A stretch of 64,000 bases of DNA, taken from NCBI GenBank assembly GCA_013398275.1, contig VZSE01014410.1, forward strand, positions 229,155 through 293,154. The letters are read 5' to 3'. Below the pieces are notes generated by a model. The model worked only from the letters and a program-made list of their open reading frames with translations, was not told the origin of the DNA and did not search any database. Shown here one piece after another: positions 1 to 15,400 of the stretch. Position 1 is the stretch's first letter; each line of letters starts with the position of its first letter. Position numbers and translations under genes: made by a program. The stretch is from Promerops cafer. Lineage: Eukaryota > Chordata > Aves > Passeriformes > Nectariniidae.

Positions 1-213
1 AAAGAAGAACATACTACTTCATAAATGTGATTTAGCTTAGTAGGATTACTTCCACGTGTCCACGTCTTCCACGCACTTGCAACGCAGCAAGTGTTCCATG
101 TTCACGTGAGGGAAACACAAAAGGAACTTCATTTTCACAGGGGATTCTCAACATCAAGTCCTTGTAGCTGCTCTTTGCCTGGATCCCAGGTGTGGGCTGG
201 GGGAGGCACTCAC

Positions 214-415
214 CTCGCAGGGATCTGAGGGCCATGCTCCGGGAAGCCAAGCGCCCCATCAGCCGGGAGACAAGCAGCTGTAAATCCAAGCCCCAAGACA
301 CGGCAACGTCTGGGAGGCCGTAAGCAGTGACGGAAAACTTGTAGCCCCACTCATTATTACTGCTGTCAGAGTGAAAGAGAAACTGCAGCCGTGGGCCAGC
401 CTTAAAGGTCACTTT
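214..415 (-). CDS. ZZEF1: ZZEF1 exon 24 (last ZZEF1 exon in window)
   Basis: Acceptor CTGTAG, donor CGAG|GTGAGT. It encodes KVTFKAGPRLQFLFHSDSS and NEWGYKFSVTAYGLPDVAV, ending LLVSRLMGRLASRSMALRS. The gene continues beyond position 1; bases 1-213 are intron with no other feature seen. Confidence 0.95.
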
Positions 416-3400
416 CTACAGAGCAACAAAACAGTCATTTTGCCAAATGTACATGACAGGAAAACGTTTCAGGGTAATGAATTCCCTTCAGCAACTCTGG
501 GGTTTCAGTATTATGTTCTGGCCGTAACAGATCTAATTTCCCCCACCATCTCAATGAGAAACCCACAGTACTAAGCAAAATTTCTAAAATTTCTAGGTAA
601 AATGTCTATTCAAGAGCTTAATGAGTAATTTTATATATGGTTGAGATTTAAAAGTCAGAGCCATAAAACAGAAGAGCAACATCCCATTTGAGGACAGAGC
701 ACAGCCTCAGGAAGGGCCACACTTGTCTTATGATATAAAAACCTGCAAGGGCAGAGCAAGTTTTACCCATGTATTATTGGCAGTTAAACATGATTATTCC
801 TTTTCACTTTAACTGATTGTTCTTTTGATAACAGGAGCAAAGAGGGATTCTTTACTCATTAACTCCTTTTATTTGCAGCATTTCAGACTTTCTTCCCCAT
901 CTCCTACCCTCCACCTAAGAAACCTAATAAACACACCCATGCACAAAAGTACACATCCTTTTACATAATAAGTTTCCACAGGAATCATAAGGACTTCTTA
1001 AGATTGGATAAATAATTTGGTTCAGAATTTTAAAGGTGCTCACCTTAGGCCATTTCTCAGTGCCAACCTTTGTATCGTAACGAGTTTTTGCCCCTCTGGC
1101 ATCAGTAAACTCCAGGTAATCATACCTGTGAAAATTGCAATTCATTACTTACAAATTTACTTTTTAAGTTTTGGGGGACAATGGTTTTGCTTTTGGATTT
1201 CCACAAGTGCTGTATCTAAGTGCACCCTGTCACTTCTTTCTGAACCACACCTTCATGTGACTGCTGAGGAATTTATTTCATGTTTCAATGCAGAAGTCCC
1301 AGCAAACACAGACCTGAAAGACTTTGGAATTGGTAATGGATGCCAAATCTAACATCTGGCAAGTGCTTTAACTAAGCAGTAGCCTGATGTGCTACCAAGA
1401 GAAACAAAGCCAATAGAAAGAGGGCAAAATAAAAACCACGAGCACAAACTGTGGTGGTCACAGCATTATTATCAAACAGATCAAGGCCAAGGGAAATAAA
1501 ATTCATTTGAACAGCATGTCTGTAAATTTGCCAGGAGAGGTAGCTTTCAGCACGAGGTCATTCAAAAATACACATTGTGTACTGCCCTGGACAATGAAGA
1601 AATTGAAATTGCATGTGTGGAGTGCACATTGAAACATGAATTGCCCCTCTGCCAACAGACACTGGAATTTAACACGGCACAAGATTAAATTACCTCCTTT
1701 CAGTTTCACATTTTTCATCAAATTCCACCTCAAAGTAAGTTGCCCCATGACACAGGAAGACTGAGACCTCATGGCAATTATTTTCATAGTTATGAGGTGA
1801 TTCCATTGTCCAGGTTCTCAATATTACAGGCTGCTCCTGCTGCCAGCTTTCCATGTCCATCTGTACAACAAAAATGCATTCTTAGATACAAAGGTAAAAA
1901 AAACCAAATTACCACACTAGATTTCTGTGTCTATACTTTTAAGTTGACAGATGTGCATACAAATGGCATTTAAAAGGCTACAGCATTGATTTACACTGAA
2001 ATTAGTTCTGAAGACATGCTTGGTAATCGTAATAAGGAAGCACTTCTAAAGCAAAACCCACCCAGACTACTGCAGGAGGAGACTCAGGAGGAGACTGTCT
2101 CACCCACAAGTGACTACAAGACTCCAGTCATGACAAAAAGAGTCTGGATGACTCATGCAGATTTAAACATCTACAGCTACAGACATACAGACTTTCTTTG
2201 CATCACCACAAGCAGTGAAGCTAAAAATGTTATGCATATACTATTTTTAATTTGTTTTCCTCTTCACCCTCAGAATCCCCTCCTTCCTATCTACCTTCCA
2301 GGCTGCTCATTCCAGTTGCACTTTGACCACTTTGCCCATCTCCCACATCAGTAGATAATGTTTCTCATTCTTCACTCAACAATTCATTACCCATCCCACA
2401 CTTTTAGAAGCTTTCTAGCTCTTTTCCAGTGCTCACCAACAGAATCACCCGAGTTTTCTAGGTCTTTCTTGCAATTTTGCTTTTGTTTCACTATGTTTAA
2501 CAGTGCCTGTGTCCTTAGTTACCTTATGAGGTTCACTACAAAGGCTTTTCAGTGGTTCTATCAAAGTGCTGAATCCCTGTAGCAGAGTACAGTACGGAAT
2601 GTCTAAAGTGCAAAAATCCAACAAGAAGATGACCTAGGAGCAAACACAGCATTTGTGTTGTTGTTCATGAAAAAACAATGCCAGCCTCACAGCCATGCCA
2701 CCCAGGAACAGGACAGAAGCCCACGGGTCACTCACCAGCTGACGAGTTGCCATAGCAAAGACAGAGCTACTTATTTTTTCTACTATTGTTTTGCCACTAT
2801 ATTGAGATAAGAGTGACTGCAAAATTGTTCTGATATTTGACAGGAACTGGCCCACATCTAAAGAGAAAAAAAAGAATCCTTAATAGCTACCTTAAGCATT
2901 TGCTCCCACAACCCACATTATCAAACATTAGGTTCATGGTGATGTACACAAATACAAATACAGGACAGGAAATACAAATACAGCAGGAAAGGATCTGCTG
3001 CCCCAAGGCTGCAACACCCAACACTTCAGAGAAGTTTTCTGGGATATTTCTATTGTGGAAACAAGTCATGTTTATCAACAATATCACTGAAAAAATGAGA
3101 GATGAGTAATTTCATCACACACTCCAAGATTGTTTTAACAACCTCCATGTATACAGTAGTCTCCATACACTGCTAAGAAATGCAGCTGAAGTAACAAGTG
3201 AGGGCAGGAATTTTTAATTACAGCCTTACTCCATTTTTAAATGTAAGACAGGAACACAGCAAATTTATTTATATACAAATAACACAAATATCATGTAATT
3301 TTACATAAAATTACACCTTTGTTAAGTATTTGGACCAATTAACTCAACACTGAGCTGCTGCATTATAAAAATCTAACAATCCCCCCACAAAAAAACCCAA

Positions 3401-6400
3401 CAAAACCCCTTGGATGTACCCAGCTTCTTAACCAAGTTCCTTTCTTGCTATTAGAAACATCCAAGAAAGCACACATCACCACCCAGGAGTTTACCAAAAT
3501 AATGGATGCTAAGAAATTAAAATGTTCAAATGAAAGCCTGTAACTCTTTGTTGTTTGGGGTTTTTTTCAGTATTTGGCCTCCAAAACTCACTGAAATGCT
3601 TTCTGAAGATTCTCCCAATGTAAGATTATCAGTACAGCTAAAACTCCATGTTGCTTAATATGCCTACTAATTACTTCCTAGAGAGATTAAAAATGCTATG
3701 ACAGTTCTGAGTATGCCTCAGGCAACCTTTGGTGATCCCTAATTATACTGCAATTTGCAAAATCACATTTTATAGTCCTGTATTGCACCATATTTAATTC
3801 TGTATTCAATCCCAGCACTTACAGTTTTTAAGTATTTCTACTGCAAGATCCTTGGCTGAATTATCAGTGCCTTTAAGCTGCAGATAGCACCAGGAAAGGA
3901 GGCTGCCCTGAACAGACCAGAATAAGGAAGACAAGACTGTGCCACTCTCTTGCTGTGCAACATCCAGCATCATCATTTCACACTGAAAAATAAGGAATGT
4001 TCATGAATGTAATGGAGCCTCTTCTGCTGCAGCATGACACACAGTATGCACCAAGTAAACTGGGATGGACACAATCATCCCACTCACCCCAGAAAAAGAT
4101 GAAATGCAAATGACAAGCAGCATGTAACACCATGTAGCAAGTGATGCGCTTTGTTTTGATATATCACAATTTTAAATAGGAACAGCTACATATGAGTCAC
4201 TCCATGTTCTCAGCACAGTTTTTCTGCATATGTAAATAACCCTCCTCCATTTCCACCTCCCTTAGTGGCATGCCCAATCCTATCCTCTCAAAATGGAACG
4301 ATTCCTTCTGTATCCTGGTGTCTCTCCAGAGAGTCTTTTCAATGCTATGGAAAAACACCACATCTTACATATTCCATACTGGAAAAATATTATTCATTTC
4401 CTACTCTACTATTATGAAATGTTAATGCTTAAAGGAAAACACTCAACTGGTAGGAAAAGCTAATCCTACTGACTTGCACAGCCATGAGCAGATGTATCCA
4501 GAAGGACAGGGAAGCTGCTCCTTAGTATCCAGGACAGGGAAGCAGCTCGTGTTTGAGTGCCTACAAAACTCATGCCAAGGAAGCAGGAGCAAAGCCAGTT
4601 ACCTCTCTTGCTGCCACGAGCAGAAGGGTGTCCATGACTGACAATACTTCACTTATGTCAAAATTTGCAGAAACTCCTTTCTCTGGTAATAACAAGAGTC
4701 CACCTGGATCTTGATCACTACAAAACAAAGATATTCTTACTAACCAACAACAAGGAGTTCCAAACAGTTCCAAACCAGAAATCTAGTATTTTTTGTGTCA
4801 AATCTGTAAAAATCCTACTGTGTAATTAGAATGAAAACCAAAACTTTGTGGTCTGATTACTCCAGACTAATTAAATCAATACCAACCATCAGCACTGACA
4901 AACAATTACTTAAAAATTGGAAGACAGACTAGGAGAAGCCTAAGAGCAATATACTGTGATGTCAGCACCAATCTTGGCCACTGTTTTATAGAGCTATTCA
5001 GTTAATAAAAATATTGAGTAGTAGCATGTCCCTTCTAAACATTAGCTGATTACTTCAGAGAATTATTGTTCAGGGGAGTAACGTTCCTAAAAAGGATTAA
5101 ATACAAACTTATTAACAAATGTGGGGTATCAGACAAATATTTTCAATTTCAGGACCCCTTACCTGAAGTGGGTACACAAGGATCTGAAGGCAAGATGTAC
5201 AGATTGCTTATGTTCTTGCTCTGTGATGTTTTTCTAGAAAAGGAAAAAAATTATTTTTATGATACATTCTGTTTTCCTCCTCTGTGACAAAGAATTCTAA
5301 TTTCTGTGTTCTATTATTCATTTTTGGTAAGAAAGGCAGGGTTAGCTCCTCTTTCTTTGGATAAGCTGCAGAGAGAAAAGGGGAAGGGTAAAAAGAGGCA
5401 AAGAAAAAAAAAGGTTTTTACTTCAATGGGACAATGTATTAATTGAGAATAACAACTCAGATTTGTCCTCTTTTCTGCATAAAGAAAGCAGGCACTAAAC
5501 AAACAATTTCTCATTCAATGTTTACCATCATGGTGAAGAGCTGGTGTCGCCTGGTCTGTCTATCTGGGAAAAAAACTGCTGCTCCACTGAGTAAGGTGTT
5601 CTTAACTTCCTCTTTCAGCATTTTCATTGGCATGAAGTTACTGTCCCCCATATCCACTACTGCTCATACAAAAAGGAAACAAAATTACAAGTTCTAATTA
5701 ATACCCCATCTAATATGTTAGAGGCATAACTGAATTAAATGTTAGACTACACAACTTCAAGCCCTTGCAATCCCATTATACACACAGAAAATGAGGGGAA
5801 ACTTTTTAACTTATAGCAAGAAGGATTTATATTAAGAAAGAATATATCTATTCACCAAGTAAATGAATTCTAGGAAGACTATAACTTGACACCCATCAAA
5901 GCTAATAAAATTTTCAAGATGTGACAGATTCTATATAAAGTGTTTTCCCTCTAGCTTGCTTTTGCAGGAGACTCTTCAAATAATGCTGGAATAGAGAGCG
6001 TGCCACCCTACTTCCAATGACATCTAATGTGTAATTCCCACTCTCTTCACTGGCTCCAGAACCTTCCCTGTGTTCCTGTAAACCTCACAGTCTACTCATG
6101 AGCTCATTTATACTGATAATGCAGTATCAGAAATAAATAAACCCCAGTAATGTTACAGTCAAAGGGTCACATTCCTTGGTGGCACAAGCAGGTGATACAT
6201 TCAAAAGGAGTTTTCTAGTGCAGCTGTTTCCAGACCACATTGTCAGAAAGTCTACCAAACCATTTCTTTGGGCCAAGGAAAGTTTCTAGTGATAGACTAA
6301 TTAGCACACACTGACCTGAAGGAGAAACAAAGGAACAGGAGCTGACTTGCCCTCTAGGAATGAATATCTTTTCCCAAACTTTAGCAGACAAAACAGTCAA

Positions 6401-9400
6401 TATATATTGAATAAAAATTACCTTCACACAAATGTCTATAAAGCTCTTCTGCAGCTTCTGTGTGACCAGCTGTTTTGCTCTGAGGAGTTTCTTGAGGTTT
6501 AGCAGTTTTATTATCTCCAGTAAGTACAGAGAAGCAGCTCTGGAGAAGCTGCAACAGCAGTGTTTGAGCAAAGATACATTCTTCCCTTGGGCTGTAAAAA
6601 GATGTAAAACAAATAGAAGCAAAAACTAGAAAAGCAGCTCTTTTGCACCAAGTAAGTATTGCTATAAAAGTCACCATTTCAGATAGATAAAAAACACTGA
6701 GTGGAGAGACATAGCCAAAGGAAGTGTAGCTACCAGCTCAATTAATCTACAGCTTGAGCTTCTACATAACTTCATAGTTAAAAGTCCATATGGCAGCAGT
6801 AGGGAAATGTTACTTATGTAAATGATGTAGTTTAGGAAGAACAAACTGCTGTAACTAAACAAAGCATATTTTATTTATACACACACACACTGATTAGTGC
6901 TTCAGCAGACACTAAAGAAGAAACTTACTTTTGGTGCAGTTTATTGTAAAAATTCCAGAACAGCTGCAAATCAAGGCCTGTGAAATCTAAAAATGATTTG
7001 TATTTTAATCCACTCTCCTTCTGCTGAACCTTAAAAAGGCAAAGAAAATGCAGGATTGGAAAGTTAACTCTATACAGAACACATTTATAAAACATAAATC
7101 CCTGAGCACTGGGCTTAAAGGAAAGCACAGCCAGCTTTCCTATAAATTTGCAGCTAACATGAATTGCAGTTTTAAGTTCTTTCATGGATATTCTGGTGTC
7201 TAAATGTGACAGTTCATGTTGAAACCTTCTTATTCACAGAATCCTCCCCTCCTTCTGTATTTCTAAGATCCCATCCCTTTTCTCCACCACCAGAAGACTT
7301 TATAACCTCTACCTCTCCATCTAATTTAACTGGAAGTAATAAATCTTCAGCAAACATACACAGAATTCACACAACATGCTTTTTAACCTTTGTTAAAAGT
7401 ACCCCAACTTTTTCTTTGCCCGTTCAGAATTGCTGTTTGCACAGCTTTATTCCTTTGAGCCTGGCAAAGAGAGGCTTAAAAAACCCTAAGAAGTAAAAAT
7501 ACCAGATCCTGTGCCAGCTGCTGGATGAAATGAAGTGTCTTCAGGAGCAGAGTTGTGCCACAAACTGTGTCATCCTCAGTCTTCCTGCACTGCAGGCAGC
7601 TCATGGCTCTGCAGGGCTCGTCTCGCAGGGGCCGCAGATACCCCAGAACACTCAGCCCTTGCACCCCGAGCCGTTCTGCTGACTCTTGTCTTGTGCACAG
7701 GAACTTTATCATCAAGTACTAGATGGATATAAAAATAGCACAAGATTTGGGTTTAAAAGCTGGTACAAATTGGGCTTTTAAAAGGCATGAGTGCACATAG
7801 GTGAGGATTGAGGGGGGAAGCCTTAGTCCCTTGTCTATCACCTCCAGAGGTTTAAAATACACTCTGAGATGCAGGCTAAGTTTGATCTCTCCCTACTTTC
7901 AAAAAGTCACAGGGATGCTTCTATGATCTCTACAGGTGCCTGCAAGGTTAGTTAATTCATTATCAGTTGATTCATTCTGCACATGCTGCTCCTCACTGCC
8001 ACAGCTACAGTATTCTTGCAGGTTAAAGAACCATTAGCTGCATTTAAAAGCAAGCAGAGGATCAATATGTAACATTTAGAACATACTTTGATCAGTCTGT
8101 TCTCAGTGAGGTGCAGAGTGCAAAACTGAAGGAACAGCAAGTCCTGCCATCCCCATGTACTCATTCCTCTGCAGCAGCAGGGACTCAGCAAGCAGCAACA
8201 GAGTTAGAAAAAATCCCAGTTGATACAACAGTGCCACCAATTCTCTTAATTCCCACAGGGCAGGTGGACTGGGGAACTACAACAGCTGACTCCAGAACCA
8301 TGATCTGAAATGCAACATTCCCAACAAATGCACCAAGCCCTTAAAACCAAAATCATCTTCTGCCATTCTCAAAATGAGTCTCCATTCCCCAGGGACAGCA
8401 GCCTAACTGATGGAAACGCTTCGTAATTGTTTGCCCACTGAAACATGGATTGAAGAACCTGGCTCTGAAAGAATAAATGCCATGACTACACAGTAGTTAA
8501 ATGGTCTAGATACTAGAATAAAGCAACAATCATATTAAAAGCAGTAATCTGCACATTATCACATAACTTTGCATTAAATTTGATCATGAAGCACCACTTA
8601 ACTACAGTTATATATATATATCTTTGTACATACAGAGAAAAAGAATAAAATTCAGAGGAATTAGTCATTTAACTGGAAGCCTATTAATTTTTTTCTCTGT
8701 ACAGCTGAGTTCTCCCTCACAAAATAGAATTAGGTTTGTTTCAGTTGACATAGAAAAGAGCCCCAGTTCATTGTGACTGGGCCAAGGGTTTTTTGTGAGT
8801 TCTTACTTGGGAAACTCTGCATTGCTGCATTTTGACATCAACTTCATCCCATTCTTCTTCTACTTCAAACCAGCCAATAGGATCATCATCTCCCAAATCA
8901 TCACATGAACAACTGCTTCTGTGTATAAAAGAATGCAACACACTTTGTAAAGAAAGTTTAGAGACATTGCAATGCCCTTGATACTCTACCAAAATAATTA
9001 GGGCATGTTGTGGCTATAAAGGTGAATAAAGACAACAGAAAGTTTCACAAACCCAAAACTCTATCATATGCAAGGTTTAAAAAAAAAAAATCAAGAAAAT
9101 ATTTTTCATCATGGCCCCTTAACCTCCCCTTACTCCTAAGCAACAGTTCTGAAAACTGATTTAATAAAACTTAGTTTAAAAAATTCTGTTATATTGATCT
9201 GCACCTCAAGTAGAAGGTTTGTTTTGCTATATCTCTTTTATAACAGGCCTTTAGATCAAGTGGCTGAAAACAACAGCTATATACATACTTCATTCAACAC
9301 ATCAAATTGAGGCTCACTAAAATCAAATAACAATTAAATGGTGCACCATTTTTAAGTCACTTGGAACACCTCTCAGTAGTTCAGGCGGCATTGCAAAACA

Positions 9401-12400
9401 ATCAAATATAGCATTTCTTTTCCATGTATGCATTGCAAAAACCCATTTATACCTGGTTTTTAAAAACTGTTTGAATTCCCTCAGCTTCCATTTGTCGTAG
9501 CTCTCAAACCTTTTGAAGTGCTGCTCAGCGTGGAACCTCTCCGAGGCAGCGCTGTAGGCGAACACCAGCCCGCACTGCGCCCCAATGGCGCCTCGCCGCA
9601 CCTGGGGGGAGAGCCACAGCAGAGCAGTAAGGAAACAGGGACTCCTGGAAAGCAACCAAATCCTGACAGTCCTGGTCTCTGGGACTGCACAGGAAAATGA
9701 AACACATTTAGAGAAATGTTATGAAAACTGCTGTGACTCACTGATCATCTACATGGTTATTATTTACTGTATTTATCACCCTGCCAGCACCCTAACATTA
9801 ACTAGAGTTCCACATATTAATTCCTATTGTACTTTTGTTTTCTTTTTACGTTTAAAAAAAGAAACAAAACGAAATTCATGTTTCCTTATTAATATCACTA
9901 CATAGCAAAACAACTCAGCTGCCTCTCCAGCTCCAGTTAGAATTTACTTGCCAGAAGTCCATTCATGTTTAAATCTCTTTGACATAGAAAAAAGAATTGT
10001 TGCTCCAGGAATTAAATAACACTATTGCTTTGCCTTAAGTAAATAAGTCGATTCAGCTGCAGAAACTTCACTGAAGTTTTGTCTTAGCCATGAGATTTAG
10101 TCACAAGACCTTCCTGTGACACCAGATAACAGTCACACCAAATGTTCAAATTACACTGGTGTGCCTAAACAGAATTTGAAATACCTTCATTTATTCTGAA
10201 CTCACATGCTTTCTATCTTGATACCTGCTATTCACAGAGTCAAGAAGTTATTTTAAACATAAGATAAAAGACCTTGCATATAAATCCACACACTTCAGAG
10301 AGAAACCATAAACCAAAGAGTCTCTGGTTTGAGATATATATTGTGGGATATAGATAAAATCCATATAAAATAAATGTCTTTACTTGTCTTCAGTTGGGGG
10401 TGTGTATTCTATTACCAACTGTCAGAGGTGGGGCAGTTCTCTCCTGTTCATTGGCCACCTGATAAAACCAGCTGGGGCAGTTTTCTTTATCTCTTCCACA
10501 GCCAATCCTCCCTCAAGGAGATACCTTCTGTTAATGGGCCATCGAGTCTCACTGGGAGATGCTCTGCCCAGGGGAGGAGCCAAGCATTCCTACCTGGAAC
10601 ACCACAGCAGCCTTTTCCCACTGCATTCCCAGAGGAAACCTACACCTTCTACAGGATCCCTGCTCCAGCAGAACCACATCTGCCCCTGCAGGAGGACTGC
10701 AGCCCCCATTTAATGGGACTGCTGCCAACACCCCGACTACCAGGGTGTCAGGGCGTATTCAGACTCTGTCAGTGGTTTCTTTTCTTGTACTACAGTGTTT
10801 GTATTTTTAATTTTCCTAGTAAAGAACTGTTATTCCTATTCCCCTATCTTTGCCTGAGCCCCTTAATTTCAAAATTTGAAGGGGGGGGGTCTACATTTTC
10901 CATTTCAAGGGAGGCTCCTGCCTTTCTTAGCAGACACCTGGCTTTGCAAACCGAGACATGCTTGTGGCTCCCTGGAACAATTTAAGACCTCCTCTTCCTG
11001 AAGTTCCCTGACTTACACAGAAGAAAAACTCTAAAATAACAATATTTCATAATGAACTTAAATTTCACTTCATATAAAAAATATCCAGATTCACTTCTAC
11101 CACTAGGGGAAAAAAGTAAGTCTTCAAAAGCTCACAGCAACTACATACCTTTATTCTAATTTGTGTCACTTGAAATGAAGATTCAGTCCCAGTAGAAAGA
11201 ATGATACTTGCTCTGGTTTTCCCAGTTTCAGTAAGAAAACCTAAAGTAGCAGTGGGAACAGAATGAGTTGGAAAGAGTGCTAGTGCAAGGTGTTTCAAAG
11301 AGAATACTGGGATTGTGGGCTGGAAGGGGGAAACAAAACCACAAAGCTTTTCCAGTGAAATGCTCATTAGCAAATGTTTCCAAATAAAAGGGACTACTTA
11401 AAAGATTGTATTTTACTCCCCAGGCAGTATCTCTCTGGGCACGGCAATATCTGCACCACTTTCAAGAGTATTTTCTTATTAAAGTTAATTAGTAATTCCC
11501 AAATGTTACTTTGGCTTGTGGCTCTATTCACTGAACTCAGTGAATAGTCCCCCAAACTGTGACCCACAAAACAAAAGCAGACAAGCCACAAAATAACTAA
11601 AGAATAAACTCAAATAATACACATGAACAAACAGAGGTGTAAAATAAGCATTTAGAAAGTGCCTGATTTTCTGTCACAATGGCTTTCATTTACCAGTAGC
11701 ACTGCACAAGACAATAAACTATTAAAAAAAAAAAAAAAAGATTAGGTGGCATTTCACTTTAAAAGGAGGTCAAGAAACACAAATCTCTTTGTTTAGGTTG
11801 TATCCAGCACATAAAAGCATTGCATTAACAAAGAGAGGCTTAAAGGGAGAATAATAGGCACGTGCAGTGAGAATTTAAATGATTTCTACAAACCCTCTAC
11901 CATCAATATTTGGAAAACTAACAGTGATTCATGACTTCAACCCACAAAATATGCTTTAGTAGAATATTCCCTGGGACAGCTCACTGCTGACTTCCATGCA
12001 GAATATTAATAACTCTCTCCAAAATCCAATCTTTTTGTTTGGTTGGCTTGTTTTGACAATAAAGTGATTTATGAGAAATCCACAGTACTGCAAAATTGAA
12101 TTTATATATTGTTTTGGTTTGGGTTTTTGTTTATTAGTTTACCTTTTTTTAAAATTACAAATCTTCCATAGCATAAAACAGTAAAGAATCAAATATATAT
12201 AAGTAAATATGGAACACCACCACAGCATTGTTAACAATCATTACTTTTGGTGGAATAATCTAACTTAAATGATTTTATGATTCTAATATTATGAATTTTA
12301 AGTCCAGGCTCTTACCATCCCCAGTCCATGGCTCTACAAGGAGGTTTTCAGGCCCTGATTTATCTTCTTTTCCCTTTACATCACATGCTTGCAGAGTGAG

Positions 12401-15400
12401 TCGTAAAGGCTTTCCTAAGTCAAAAAATCAACAGGTTCATCAAATCCATTTAAAATGGTAAAATATATTTTCCAAAGTTCTTAGTTCAGAAAAGAAAAAT
12501 GGAAAAAATTATAATACTATGAGATTTTTATCACTGTCAGACCCAAAAAAGGGGAGGGAAACTGGAATATGAGAGATACATTAATGTAAAGTAGTTAATT
12601 TTAGATACAGACAGAAGGACAATGAAATTCATGACAATTAATGTTCCTTCAACTGTTGCCACACTTCGGAATTCACAGTCCATGAAATACCACTTGTCTT
12701 AGAAAAGTCATTAGCTACTCTGGGGAAAATGAACCAATTTTCAAAGTTTTCAAAAGTAAACATCTATAATGATAAAATAAGCCACGTGTTTTTTGGCACA
12801 AAACAAGAAGTACTGAAGGCAAATAAAGTAGAAGTAAAAAAGTAAATAAAGAAGTAAAAGGCAAATAAAGGGTAGCATTCTTCATGAGAGACTAATGAGA
12901 ATCTCAGTTGATACCTGAGAATATACAGATTTATCAAACAAGTACAGCAAATACAGCAAAATCACCACCTGATGCCAGACCATGAACAGCTCTACACTCA
13001 TGACATACTCAGATTATAAAAATTTAATTTTAACTCATTTTATAAAAGTGAAAAAAAAGAGAACCATAAAGAGATGCTAATGACATTACATTTAAAATGC
13101 ATCTTAAATTTGTACATGCCTGCAGGAGAGGGCACTCACTGAGGCTCACTCACACAAACAAATGTCTTACTGGAAGAAGAAAAATACTTCCTGTCATTTG
13201 CCTTTTAAGCAACACAAACACCATCATCACCATCCTGATACAGGGGCCATCATCTACAAAGTTCATGTTTTCTCTCTTGAGAAGATCCTACTGGGTCTAA
13301 CTCTTTGATCACAGAAAGCTGATCAATCACCAACTTTTCAGGCAGTTCAGCTGCTAGGTTGTGATTTCAGTGACAGCTTTTAATTAAGAAGATTTGGATC
13401 ATTTTAAAACCCAACAAGTGGGACAAGTCAAAGCTGTGTATTTCCTGAAGCCTGTACAGTGCAGGATCCAGGACTGTTCCATTACCATATTTATAGAGCA
13501 GGTTCTGTCTGACTGCTGCCATGGAGGAGATAAGTGAGGAAGCCTTGTATGGAGTGTCCAGATGATCAGTGATGGCACAAAGGGAACTCAGCACTTTGGC
13601 AACACTCCCCCGGGCTAAGGCAAAGGCCAGGAGTGTCAGCTCCACCTCTGGAGTAGTACAACAACTGTGAAGGAAAACAACAACAGTGTGAAAAGAAAAT
13701 TTGGGACATTCTATTTTTCAATAAAGACAAGCTGCCACAGAATCTCTCAGGTGTCTGTTTCTTGATGTATTTGTATTTTTCCAGATACTTTAAAAAGAGC
13801 ATGCAAGTAAAGATGTAAAAATTTGATTTACAGACTCTTCTAAACCACTTCCCACTGCATCAACCACACAAGCTCACCTTGTTATTCTGATAAGGAAGCT
13901 ATCTACTTCTTCCAAAACATTTGGTGATAAGAAGCTTGAAAAATCTGTGGAGCCTGGTGTTAGGGATAGAGGTGGCATGTGCTGCAGTGCTTTCCTAGGA
14001 AAAAGTGAAACATAGTGTCAGGAAACCAGGCAGAATTGGAGAAAAGAGCCTCCTAATGTGAATTAGACACTTGAATCTTCATGCTTTGTGTGGGCAGGTC
14101 TCTGCAAATTGCTTCTGAGTGCACAAAATCTATTTACACAGAGAATCTCTTCAAAAGGGAACAACAGTATTGCATTCTAGAAAAGGAAAGTTCTATGACT
14201 GCTGGGTAATCTTGAATCTGGTCTCAATCTCAGATTTAATGAGACAAACACATCAAGGAGTTTTAAATTAGATCTGTGACAGCATTAGAAATAGGTTAGT
14301 GTCCAAGCACCGCTTCATTTTAAATTGGTCTAGAATTGAGCAAGAGCCTGTGAATAAAGGGAAAATTGATTTGAAATTCCCTCAGAAGAATTAGAGAAAC
14401 TAAAGGAGACGTTAGCTCAAATCAGAATTTTTCTGAACTTCCAAAGATACTGTGATAACCCCTGAAATTAGGAATTCTTAAGCAGTTTCACCAACAATAT
14501 TCTATCCAATACTAAAGTCTTCCCATTCAGTATTACAGTTTTCCATCCACTTATAAAGTTTGGGGTTTTTGCTTTATAATCCTAAACAGTGAATCTAATT
14601 CCTGAAAGCATGATTTTAGTCAGGATTTCTCCATTATATTTTTTAATATAATTTTTTATATATGCTGTATTAGCTCAGTGTTCATGTTATATTTCTAAAA
14701 AATACCCAAACTTCACCAAAACTGAAGACCCACAGTTTCAGCAAAGCCTGCAACTATGGGCCTGTCTAGGGTGTGAGCATGTATGAAGTTACCTAAACTT
14801 TAAAGAGATTTCACAGATGACATAAATTAAAAGATAGGCTTAGTGGACTTTGACCTGCAGGATTCATTAACCTAATGACAGCCCTGCTCTTCATTGTGGT
14901 GACATCGTGCTGAGCTCTACAAAAGCTGATGTGGGTGTGGAGAGGTTTTATTAGGACTCCAATCCTTCAAGTCATCGAGCAGAAGTGTTTGGCAATCAAA
15001 CAAGGAAACGTTACACAGAAAATGGTCAATCACCACAAGCAAACATGTGCATGGAGATGGTGCACATGCTCAACTATATCCCCATAAAATGCATGACAAG
15101 GCATTACACAAGTACAAATCTGCTGAAAATTAAGCTAAATTGAGCTTCAGTCCTAAGGGGAAGATGTTAATTTTATTGATTATTAATACTGGACAAGAAA
15201 AATGAATTAATTTTAGGCTGTTGAAAATCATTACAAGTAAATGGATCAGTGAAAAATCTATTTTTCAGTGTCCATTCAGTCGTGGTTTAACAACTAGATT
15301 ACATGAAACAGCCAGGAGAATTACACTTGTTGTAGTACGTGCAAATGGATAGAAGAAAAACTACAAAAATCTGAACAATGAGACAGAAAAAGCTGTTTAA

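Noticed and set aside
10374..10985. 203-codon open frame (+)
   Set aside because: Contained in an LTR-like repeat, with no known retroviral or host protein motif.
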